Below, piece after piece: positions 1 through 10,257 of a stretch of DNA of 64,000 bases. Source of the stretch: Albidovulum marisflavi (GTDB taxonomy: Bacteria > Pseudomonadota > Alphaproteobacteria > Rhodobacterales > Rhodobacteraceae). Position numbers and translations under genes: made by a program. The notes under the pieces are model-generated. The model was not told where the DNA came from. It made no database searches and worked only from the letters and a program-made list of their open reading frames with translations. How positions within the stretch are numbered: the stretch's first letter is position 1; every line of letters begins with the position of its first letter. The stretch spans positions 425,001-489,000 of the forward strand of contig NZ_JAOWKY010000001.1 of NCBI RefSeq assembly GCF_025751435.1. Reading direction: 5' to 3'.

Positions 1-1110
<1,110 letters not shown>

Positions 1111-1184
1111 CCAGTAAAAGCTAGGCTCAGATCAAAAGCAGATACATGACTTGGACAATCCCTGATTGTAGTGTTTCTTCCTCG

Positions 1185-1300
1185 GTTTGGTGGTCATAGC
1201 GCGAGCAAAACACCCGATCCCTTCCCGAACTCGGAAGTTAAGTGCCGCCGCGCCAATGGTACTGCGTCTCAAGACGTGGGAGAGTAGGTCACCGCCAAAC
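1185..1300 (+). rRNA. 5S ribosomal RNA
   Basis: A 116-nt gene with the terminal helix GTTTGG/CCAAAC (1185-1190 with 1295-1300), the conserved loop CCCGAACTCGGAAG near 1226 and GGGAGAGTAGGTC near the 3' end. It lies about 75 bases after the 23S gene in the standard rRNA operon order. Ends are taken from the terminal helix. Confidence 0.96.
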
Positions 1301-1373
1301 CTAGAAAGAAACACAAAAAACTCTCATGACGATGAAAAGTATACGCCGAGAAGCGCCGCTCGCTTCTCACTGG

Positions 1374-3046
<1,673 letters not shown>

Positions 3047-3047
<1 letters not shown>

Positions 3048-4087
3048 CACTCGCCTCCCTTCAACCGTTTGACCAGCGCAGCATAGTCCCTGCCGGCCTC
3101 GATGGTCTGCGCGTGAATGTAGTGGCGTTCGGCGGTCCTGAAGCCTGAGTGCGCCAGAACCGGGCGGATCAGCCGCGCCGCCTCGGGAGACTCCCTCGCC
3201 AGCGTTGTTGCAGCCGCATCCCGGAAGAAATGCGGCGGGATCCTCTTGCCCGCATGCTCAAGGGTCACGTCACCGACCAATTTGCCGACGTAGTTCATGC
3301 CTATGATCTCACCCTTCTTGCCCACCCAAAGGATGTCGTGGTCCTGATCGCCGCGGGACATCAGCTTCGGACGCACTTCGCCGATGTATCGGCGCAGGAG
3401 CGGTTCGACCTGCTGCGGAACAACCGCTTCCCACGCCACGCCAGTCTTGGTCATCTCTTCGGCAAGCGAAATGAAGATCTCGCGCTCGCTCACGAAAATC
3501 GAGTGTCCGAGACGAAGCTCACAGAAGGACCTGCGCCGCATCGGCATCAAGGAGAGGAGCGCGACCATCGCGCCATCGCGACGCCGCAACATCCGCGAAA
3601 GCGGGGTCGTCGCTTCGTCTGCGAACGACCCTGCATGCCGAAGGCCGATCTCCAGCAAGATCTTGCTTGAGAGGATCCGTCCGCGCTTGCGAGCCGGATC
3701 ACCGTTCCCCGCCTCGCGTTTGAGCGCGCCGATCAGGCGAAGATGGCTATGCCAGTCGCCGTCAGGATCCACCGCGCGAAGGATCCGCACCACGCCCTGT
3801 ACGAAGGCGAGGCGCGTCATCGGACGAATGCTGGCCAGATCGCGCAGCCATGCCTGCAGACGTGGAAGCGTGGCACGCTCGACCGGAGCGAGCGCCAGTG
3901 CTTCCGGGGCATTCGCTTCGATCCAGCGCAACCAGCGACCGTAGCGCGGTTGCAGCGAGATGATCGTGGTCTCGCGCACATGGGCCAAGCCACCACAATC
4001 GTCCAGTGGCCCGCCTTTCGCTTGCAGGGCAGCCCACATGTTCCGGTCTGCAGAAGGCCATGCGTCCAGGGGCAGAACCAGGCTCAT
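3047..4087 (-). CDS. tyrosine recombinase (phage integrase family), second of the module
   Basis: A 346-aa protein with the tyrosine recombinase catalytic set in order: an arginine box MRRRSFCEL (R184-186), HFFR (H286, R289), LAHSG (H313) and the nucleophile in ERHYIH (Y323). The N-terminal half looks like a SAM-like core-binding domain. Its ATG overlaps the upstream recombinase stop by four bases (ATGA), and its own stop overlaps the serine recombinase start (TGATG), so the three proteins should be made in a fixed ratio. Coupled tyrosine recombinase sets are known (Tn554 TnpA/TnpB, RIT elements); pairing with a serine recombinase is unusual. All catalytic residues appear present. Confidence 0.9.
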
Positions 4088-5790
4088 TTGCGAAGACCTT
4101 TCTTACGGGTCTGCATCAACTCGGCAAAGCTCCGGGTCGCGGATTTGGTCTCAAGGCCCGAGTACATGTTGATCGTGTGGCTGACTTCCGAATGACCGAG
4201 CAGACGGCGGGCCACCTCGTAGGCCCCGGGATTGGCGTCGAGCCAGTTCATCACGGCAAAGTGGCGAAACAGATGCGCGTTCATCTCGATGCCGATCTCC
4301 TTGCGGATTCTCTTGGAGATGCGCGACGCGAGCTGGCCGGATTCGATCGGTCCCGAGCCGTCACGGCGCGGAAAGAGCCATGGAGTACCCGGAGGACAGA
4401 GCTCAGGCGTGCGGGTCGCAAGGTGCCTGTCGATCATGCGCACCAGATCGCCGGGCAGGTCAAACTCCAGAGGACGTCCGTTCTTCACCTCGCCTTCGGT
4501 GAACACAAGATAGACCCGCCCATGCCCGGGGCGCTGGAGATGATCCTCCACATGGATCCCCGCGAGGTTCCTGATCCGAACCGGGCAGAAAAGCAGGATC
4601 GCAATGGCGAGCGCATCCTCCCGAGCGAGGGCCTTGGTGAACTCATTCGACTTGCCGTTCGGCGGGTGGCTGAAGAGCCGTTCAGGCAGGTTCAGCAGGC
4701 GCAGCGCCTGCCGCTCATCCTGCAAGATGCGGAGACGGTCCCGGTTCTTGCGGGTTATTCCCCGTTGAGGGGTAGCGGCCAACTTGCCGGCCAATGCCGT
4801 CAGACCTTTCCGAACTTCGGGCGGTTGGTTGGTGATCTTTCCGAGGTTGCGCAGAAGAGCGGCAACTTCGCTGATAATCTTCGTGGTCTGGTTTCCGGTC
4901 CGCGAGAGCATGTGGCGCAGCCCACGCTCGGCATTCCTCGGATCCAGAATGGCATCAAGCCCGGTCACGGCCTCGACCGGAAAGCCGGAATGGACAAGTT
5001 CCGAGGCGATGCGGATAATTTGACGACGGTATTGACCCAGAGTCACGGGACGCAAAGACTTGCTGCGGCTGTGCTCAGCGAGCGGGTCCGGTGCGGCGAG
5101 GCGCATCATCAGCGCGTCAACCTCCTCCAGGAAGGTTGCAGGGAAGGCGTGCTCGTCAAGCTTGATGACCTTCTGGCGCGAGGCCAACGGCAGGGTGGTG
5201 CGCGGCCACTCCGGAATGCGTCTGACCGCAAGGTTCCAGCCATTGACCGCAGCGCGGAAAGCCCGCTCAGGCGATTTGCTGATCTCATTGCGCTCCAGCG
5301 CCTCGCGATAGGCGACAGCGTCCCTCTCACGGACCTGTTCCGGCGGAACGCCGCGGTTGTTCAGGAAGTAGACTAACCCTCCGATCGCCGGTCGTATCGA
5401 GCGTTCGTTGGAGGCGAGAACAATCCGCCAGAGCGTTTGCCATTCCGGCGACAGTTCCGAGGTGCGCTGGTGGCGGCGCTCGACGATACCGAAATGGGCC
5501 ATCGCGGCCCGCGCATCACTCACGGCGTTCTGCCAGCTCTTCGTGCTGAGGTTCAACGCGGCGGGCGCGATCTTCGCGAGCCGCGGCTGCAGCCACCGTC
5601 CGAAGCAGGGTACGTCCTGTGGCGGACGGCCCAGGGCATGCGCCACGCGATGCAGCCCCGAGATCATGTCGCGGCGGCGCGTCTCCGACAGATCCAGGGT
5701 GGTCTCCAGCTTCTCGATCAGCTCGGAGAACATCGGCGTTCCGTTCGGAACGAAGGCGAAGTCGATCTGTTTCGGGTCAACAAGCTTCAT
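4084..5790 (-). CDS. tyrosine recombinase (phage integrase family), first of the module
   Basis: A 568-aa tyrosine recombinase with an extended N-terminal half and a C-terminal catalytic domain: R405 or R407 in CPVRIRNLAGI, HLFR (H506, R509), GHSEVSH (H533) and the nucleophile Y543 in NMYSG. It is longer than the usual 300-400 aa, and the extra N-terminal 200 residues could be an additional DNA-binding domain. It is the most upstream recombinase of the minus-strand operon and overlaps the next one by ATGA. It differs clearly from its neighbour, so the two are not a recent duplication. An ATG start is present; the 164-bp gap upstream separates it from the HTH gene. Confidence 0.9.
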   Translation of the reverse strand: MKLVDPKQIDFAFVPNGTPMFSELIEKLETTLDLSETRRRDMISGLHRVAHALGRPPQDVPCFGRWLQPRLAKIAPAALNLSTKSWQNAVSDARAAMAHFGIVERRHQRTSELSPEWQTLWRIVLASNERSIRPAIGGLVYFLNNRGVPPEQVRERDAVAYREALERNEISKSPERAFRAAVNGWNLAVRRIPEWPRTTLPLASRQKVIKLDEHAFPATFLEEVDALMMRLAAPDPLAEHSRSKSLRPVTLGQYRRQIIRIASELVHSGFPVEAVTGLDAILDPRNAERGLRHMLSRTGNQTTKIISEVAALLRNLGKITNQPPEVRKGLTALAGKLAATPQRGITRKNRDRLRILQDERQALRLLNLPERLFSHPPNGKSNEFTKALAREDALAIAILLFCPVRIRNLAGIHVEDHLQRPGHGRVYLVFTEGEVKNGRPLEFDLPGDLVRMIDRHLATRTPELCPPGTPWLFPRRDGSGPIESGQLASRISKRIRKEIGIEMNAHLFRHFAVMNWLDANPGAYEVARRLLGHSEVSHTINMYSGLETKSATRSFAELMQTRKKGLRK

Positions 5791-5954
5791 CGGGAACTGA
5801 CCTCATTGTCACGGTTGGTCTCGGGTGGACAGGGCGGGGCACACCGCCCGATTCGGGAAAAACATAGCATGGAAAGTTAGAAAATTACGGAGGCGGCCTC
5901 TTCCCGAATGACACCTAACACATTGACATAAATAGACATTGTTACCCGTGAAAC

Positions 5955-6164
5955 CTACCAGAGGCAGCGGGCGCGGTAGGCCGCATGTGCCGCGGGATCG
6001 ATGCGGACCAGACGCCCGCCAGGGCCCACTCGGCTGACCTCAAGAAGGCCCGCCGCGATCGCGCGACGCACCGTCTTCTCCGAGCACTGGTCGAGTTCGG
6101 CGACCTGCTTCACGGTCAGGAGTGGGCGAAGGGTCTCAGTCTTCGAGAACGTCTTGGGCGGCAT
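5955..6164 (-). CDS. excisionase-like helix-turn-helix protein
   Basis: A 69-aa protein with a single winged HTH of the HTH_17/MerR-excisionase type: the core LLTVKQVAELDQCSEKTVRR is followed by a short basic wing (VGPGGRLVRID). Such proteins bind att DNA and set recombination direction. The start is the ATG at 6164, preceded by GGAG seven bases upstream; a TTG codon one position earlier lacks this spacing. It lies directly upstream of the recombinase trio and overlaps the end of the 57-aa gene. Role as directionality factor is inferred from fold and position. Confidence 0.8.
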   Translation of the reverse strand: MPPKTFSKTETLRPLLTVKQVAELDQCSEKTVRRAIAAGLLEVSRVGPGGRLVRIDPAAHAAYRARCLW

Positions 6165-6309
6165 CAACGGGCTCCTTGGCTTCAGGAGCGCTCGCCGCCA
6201 GTTCCCGCGCGGTCTGCTGCGCCATGAGCTTGATCAGGCGCCCAAAGGCGGCCTCGATCTGCACCTCGGCGGCATCACTCTTGCAGGAAGGGGCGGGAAC
6301 GCGTGTCAT
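6136..6309 (-). CDS. 57-aa hypothetical protein preceding the excisionase
   Basis: A short open frame starting at ATG 6309 and ending 29 bases inside the HTH gene. The product is acidic and mostly helical (EVQIEAAFGRLIKLMAQQ in the middle) with no cysteine motif or membrane segment. Its 3' end supplies the ribosome-binding site of the HTH gene, which suggests translational coupling and argues that it is translated. No family is recognised. It may be an accessory factor of the recombination module. Confidence 0.55.
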   Translation of the reverse strand: MTRVPAPSCKSDAAEVQIEAAFGRLIKLMAQQTARELAASAPEAKEPVDAAQDVLED

Positions 6310-6340
6310 GCCGTGACCATGACGCGCCCCTTCCAGAGGG

Positions 6341-6353
6341 TCTAAGTGTCACG
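6341..6353. repeat. 13-bp inverted repeat, left copy
   Basis: TCTAAGTGTCACG here is the exact reverse complement of 7260-7272. The pair brackets the hypothetical gene at 6417-7133, 63 bases beyond its stop and 126 bases before its start. No target duplication is visible outside the repeats. Confidence 0.6.
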
Positions 6354-6416
6354 ATCCGAGAAAATGCAGCGGATCAGTTCTTCAACGCGAAATTGGGCCG
6401 CCCAAAAGGCTCAACA

Positions 6417-7133
6417 TCAAGCGCGAAAATCTTCGAGCTCGCGCTTGATGGCCTCGCCGTTCAATCTTGCTGGGGGATCCGTGAGACACTGAACCACATC
6501 ATTGACGAACTCGATCAGAGGGCCCGACCTCACGCCTGAAAGCGGGTCGGTCGTGTAGGTGAGATTACGGCCAAGGGTCTGCCAAAGGTTGAATAGCGTC
6601 ACGCACAAGATCTCGCGTCTTACGTCAGCAGCCTTCCGCGCATCCGGAGTCGCCCGATAGCGTGCACTTCGGGCTTGTTCCATGCGGACGTAGAACTCGT
6701 TGCATTCGCTTATGGTTGCGATGGCGGCATCGAACTGCTGGAGCCGTTGGTCACGAGGATTGGGCACCCCGGCATTCGCGAAGGGATTGGCAAAACCAAT
6801 GTCGCTGAGAAGCCTGGATGCTTCGTGAAGCTTGCCCTCCGCGCTACGTACCAGGTCGATGGCCCGAGAAAGCTTCTTTTGCCCAACGCGCTGGCGGTCA
6901 GTGGCAAGTTCGGGCTGATAAAGATGGAGCTCCGGGCCGAAGGTGCTCAAGAGCTCCCTCGACAACTGGCGCATATGCTGCTCATCAATATCGTGACTTT
7001 GACAAAGCCGTCGGATGTCTTCTTCCTCCAGCGCACCCGTTTGAGCACTTCTTTCCGTGAAGACTTTCCAACTAACGCTGTCGCGGGTGACCGTGCGTGG
7101 TCCTCCACGCTCTCGACGGGGTGCATCTGTCAT
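6417..7133 (-). CDS. hypothetical protein, 238 aa, island cargo
   Basis: I do not recognise this protein. ATG at 7133 (MTDAPRRERGGP) is preferred; the frame stays open upstream to 7298 but that extension has no convincing start signal. The product is hydrophilic and alpha-helical without membrane segments: an N-terminal basic tail, a helical region rich in Arg and Glu (about 25-150), and a C-terminal section with DVRREILCVTLFNLWQTLG. A proline/asparagine linker (NPFANAGVPNPRDQ) separates two helical halves. It stands alone between the recombination module and the restriction cassette and is bracketed by a perfect 13-bp inverted repeat. Confidence 0.6.
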   Translation of the reverse strand: MTDAPRRERGGPRTVTRDSVSWKVFTERSAQTGALEEEDIRRLCQSHDIDEQHMRQLSRELLSTFGPELHLYQPELATDRQRVGQKKLSRAIDLVRSAEGKLHEASRLLSDIGFANPFANAGVPNPRDQRLQQFDAAIATISECNEFYVRMEQARSARYRATPDARKAADVRREILCVTLFNLWQTLGRNLTYTTDPLSGVRSGPLIEFVNDVVQCLTDPPARLNGEAIKRELEDFRA

Positions 7134-7932
7134 TGCTCGACTGCCTTTCGACTGCTTCGCCTGGGACAACTGCATGAAACGAAGACCCATGCAACCGTCG
7201 AACCGCGGTCCAGGGATCATGTGCCACAAGGTCATGTGAAGCCGCGAAAATTTCGAAACCGTGACACTTAGAAATCGAGGCTGCGGACTGACAGACATTC
7301 AGGCGGCACGCGTGTGGGTGCAGCCCAAGGAGTTGGCAGCAAGCCCGATGCGCGTCGGTGGGGTTGGCCGTCGAATGTGGCTCTCCCGCCGGGCCTGCGC
7401 GCTCCGTCTCATGTCGGCGTTGCTCGCAGGTCGCGCGGGGTGGTTTGGACCGGCTGTTTTCTGCCCCGTGTCGCCAGCAAAATTGCCGCCACGGTTGTCT
7501 GAGCGCCGCTAACCAAGCCAGGCTATGATCCGGGGACTACCCCAACCCGCGCCAGATCGGCTCCTTCTGGACTGGCGCAGAAACGCGACAACGGAACCCA
7601 CCGGCCGGTGAAATCGAGGCTACGGCGCGATGTGACGGATCGGGGACCGCACCAAACGTGCGGGGCGGGAGAAAAGCCCGCGGGGAAGCGGCAGGCCACC
7701 GAGAATAGGCATCGCGCGGATACGGATCTGTAACGAAGGGCCTTCCCCTGCATGCGGGGGGAAGGAGCGGGGGCCGGCTATTGCCGACCCAATCCCTTGG
7801 TTCCTCAACGGTTCGAGGTTGATCTATTTCTCGATAGAGGAAACGGACCTCAATGTGCAACAAGTTCATCTAGCGGCCTGCGCCCTGAAGAGTAGCGCTC
7901 CCAAAAGTTGGGCCTTCGAGCCACGCGAAGAA
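7134..7932. other. intergenic region, about 800 bp, no supported gene
   Basis: Upstream of the 238-aa gene and downstream of the helicase. It contains the right copy of the 13-bp inverted repeat (7260-7272) and a hairpin CCTTCCCC/GGGGAAGG at 7741-7748 with 7758-7765 around GCATGC. Open frames here have low-complexity arginine/proline-rich products and no start signals; I regard them as spurious. Confidence 0.6.
7260..7272. repeat. 13-bp inverted repeat, right copy
   Basis: CGTGACACTTAGA, the perfect inverted partner of 6341-6353. The 9-bp core CTAAGTGTC also occurs alone at 23072-23080, and a related TGACACCTAA lies at 5909-5918, so this could be a binding motif rather than a transposon end. 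Confidence 0.6.
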
Positions 7933-10029
7933 TTAGGGACAGCTCGCCTTGAGGAAGTCGTCGACAAACTCTGAAACAGGGGCAATGCCTGTCACCAGCA
8001 GGTGATCTCTGGCCCTTGTGCAGGCCACATAAAGCAGGTGCCTTTCGGTGTTGTAAACCTCCTCAAGGTCGGCATCGTCGGCCACTGACTCGATCCGTTC
8101 GGATTGGGGGATCACCTCGTCGTCGCAGGCCATGACCACCACCGACCGGAACTCGAGCCCCTTAGCGAAGTGCATCGTACTTATGGCGACTGCTCCGTCT
8201 TCCACTTCGACCTTTTCGCTAAGTTCGACCGAACGAACGCCGGCAGCTTTCGCGGCAGCACGCGCACGTTTAAGTTCCGCTTCAGACCGGACGAAGATAC
8301 CAACCTCGCGCGGTGCGCAGCCCTCCTTCAGTCGATCCGTGATCCATCCCGCAACCGCGCGACATTCGTGATCCTCGTCGCTGCAGGCCAATACCATGGG
8401 CGAAGGACCGTCGAACATCGACACCGTGCCACGCCGTCCTTCCGTATTCCCGTCGACATCCGAAACGGTTGACGGCAGAAGTCGGTCGGCATGTGTGCGG
8501 ATCTGGTGCGACGTTCGATAGTTGATTCGCAGTGTGTAGGAGCGGCCGCGGACATCGAGGCCAAGCGCCTTCCAGGAAAATGGCTGCTGAAAGATACGCT
8601 GGCCGAGATCACCGGCGAAGAAGAGACCATCGCTGCGGCCTGCAGCCAAGGCGGCGAAGAACCGCGCCTCAGCCACACCAAGATCCTGCGCCTCGTCGAT
8701 CACAGCAAAATCGTAAGGCCGACTGCCGCCTTGGGTGAAACCATCTGCCAGCCGACCGAAGACGTCTGACCACGTCACAACGCCGCGGTCTCTCAGCCCC
8801 GCACGGACGCGTTCAAAGATGGCCCAAAGGGTCTCGCGCTGCTTGCCGCCGATCCGGGTCTTCCGCCCGAGCCGCGAGACATCGCGGTAGTCCTCCCACG
8901 ACCGAAGTTGCCAGGCGTCCACGACGTCGTTCCACTCTCCGATCAGGAACTGCGTAGAGAACCGGTGCCCTTCGACCTCCGCCGCTGCCTTTGTGATCAG
9001 CGAGCTCACCATCGCTGCAGAGGCGATCTGAGGCTGTCCGAAACGTTCGGAGTGAATGTCATACCCGACTGCTGAGACCGCCTTCACTAGGATGCGCGAG
9101 GAGACCAGGGGCTCACTGCCCACAAGGCAGGCCAACTTGGTTCGCAGGGCATTCGCAAGCGGCTTCGAGAACGTCGTCAGCAAGACCTTGGCGGAAAGAT
9201 TTTCACGCGCAAGATGGACCGCACGGTGAAGCGCCACGATGGTTTTCCCCGTCCCGGCCGAACCCGAAACCCTGGTCGGGCCGGACAATGACCGCCCGAC
9301 AAGGTCGGCTTGGGCTGGGTGCAGAAACACCGCCCACTTGTCCCATGGGTAGTCCAGCGCCTGCTTCAGTTCCTCTGCATTGGTCAGGACTCGGAACCGG
9401 CGCTGGGCGTCGGGGTGGGCAAATGGATCAGCCTCTGGGGGCACAGGCTCCGGCGGTTGCGGTTTCTCGCCCACGGCCAGTTTCAACAGCGCTTCCTGCG
9501 CCTCTTGCGGCAGGTGCTCGATAATGTCGAACAGCGTGTCTTCCGTTGCCGAGCGAACATCATTCACCCATTCCTCGGGCACGCCGAAGGCCATCAACTC
9601 GAACTTGCGCAGGTTGTCGAACAGGCGGGCCGCAGGTTTGGCAGCAGGCGCTGGCGTGGCGGCATCGCTGCGCGGCTTGAAGATCTGGACCTCTTCAACT
9701 CTCTCGCGTACTTCGACCAGCTGCATGGCGCCGGTCGTCGGATGGCGTTCGATCTTGCGCCGTTCAGCCCATTTGTAGGCGTCGTCGTGGTGATTCACAT
9801 AGACCAGCAGGATGCTTGCTGCCGTGCGGTGGACGATGATTCGGATGTCGGCATTTACCCGCACCGACCAGAAGTTCGAATCCTTGGCTCGGTCCAGCTT
9901 GTGGAATGACAGCCCGTTCGAGGTCGGGTCGAGTTGCAGGTCGAAGGCGGTGGTCTTGGCCGCCTTCTGTTCTTGCGCGGTCAGGCGGCCAAGGCTGTCG
10001 GTGAAGGTGTCGGCGACCCGGAACTCCAT
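7933..10029 (-). CDS. RelE-fold/UvrD-type superfamily 1 helicase fusion
   Basis: A 698-aa protein. Residues 1-90 look like a RelE/ParE toxin fold (FTDSLGRLTAQEQK, FHKLDRAKDSNFWSVRVN, DIRIIVHRT, VYVNHHDDAYKWAE). Residues 230-690 form an SF1 helicase: Walker A GSAGTGKT (256-263), Walker B DEAQD (445-449), INYRTSHQIR, and the C-terminal VACTRARDHLLV. It probably unwinds or translocates on DNA using ATP; the RelE-like part may bind nucleic acid or sense attack. The start overlaps the stop of the 74-aa gene (TGATG), so it is the last gene of the type III restriction cassette. No separate antitoxin follows. RelE-UvrD fusions are known in defence islands, but their mechanism is not established to my knowledge. 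Confidence 0.85.
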   Translation of the reverse strand: MEFRVADTFTDSLGRLTAQEQKAAKTTAFDLQLDPTSNGLSFHKLDRAKDSNFWSVRVNADIRIIVHRTAASILLVYVNHHDDAYKWAERRKIERHPTTGAMQLVEVRERVEEVQIFKPRSDAATPAPAAKPAARLFDNLRKFELMAFGVPEEWVNDVRSATEDTLFDIIEHLPQEAQEALLKLAVGEKPQPPEPVPPEADPFAHPDAQRRFRVLTNAEELKQALDYPWDKWAVFLHPAQADLVGRSLSGPTRVSGSAGTGKTIVALHRAVHLARENLSAKVLLTTFSKPLANALRTKLACLVGSEPLVSSRILVKAVSAVGYDIHSERFGQPQIASAAMVSSLITKAAAEVEGHRFSTQFLIGEWNDVVDAWQLRSWEDYRDVSRLGRKTRIGGKQRETLWAIFERVRAGLRDRGVVTWSDVFGRLADGFTQGGSRPYDFAVIDEAQDLGVAEARFFAALAAGRSDGLFFAGDLGQRIFQQPFSWKALGLDVRGRSYTLRINYRTSHQIRTHADRLLPSTVSDVDGNTEGRRGTVSMFDGPSPMVLACSDEDHECRAVAGWITDRLKEGCAPREVGIFVRSEAELKRARAAAKAAGVRSVELSEKVEVEDGAVAISTMHFAKGLEFRSVVVMACDDEVIPQSERIESVADDADLEEVYNTERHLLYVACTRARDHLLVTGIAPVSEFVDDFLKASCP

Positions 10030-10253
10030 CAGTCGCGCAGCCTGACATATTTGGCAAGATTGATGCCCTTTCGCAGTTCCGTCTTGTAAGACTCGGGCAA
10101 TCCCGCCCGCGCGAGGATTTCCGGCAGGGACATTCCTGAAATCTGATCAGCATAGGTGATCGCGAACAGGTGGATGTGCGCCACCTGCTCCTTTTGCGCC
10201 GCGCCTTTCCGGTACATTTCCGCCAGTCGCTTGGCTGCTTCGTCAATTGTCAT
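10029..10253 (-). CDS. 74-aa small protein of the type III R-M cassette
   Basis: MTIDEAAKRLAEMYRKG at the N-terminus is followed by a helical segment with FAITYADQISGMSLPEILARA and a basic C-terminus. ATG at 10253 is chosen because it lies four bases after the Mod stop; a longer frame from 10271 would overlap Mod. The stop overlaps the helicase start as TGATG. A short helical protein coupled to a RelE-fold protein suggests an antitoxin-like or HTH partner (SLPEILARAGLPESYK resembles a helix-turn-helix), but this is inference. Confidence 0.7.
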   Translation of the reverse strand: MTIDEAAKRLAEMYRKGAAQKEQVAHIHLFAITYADQISGMSLPEILARAGLPESYKTELRKGINLAKYVRLRD

Positions 10254-10257
10254 TCTG

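Noticed and set aside
6341-7272. Annotating the 13-bp inverted repeats as insertion-sequence ends
   Set aside because: The enclosed gene has no transposase motif and no target-site duplication is visible.
7537-7869. Minus-strand frame of 110 codons in the 7.1-7.9 kb gap
   Set aside because: Arginine/proline-rich composition, no start signal, no family; treated as non-coding.
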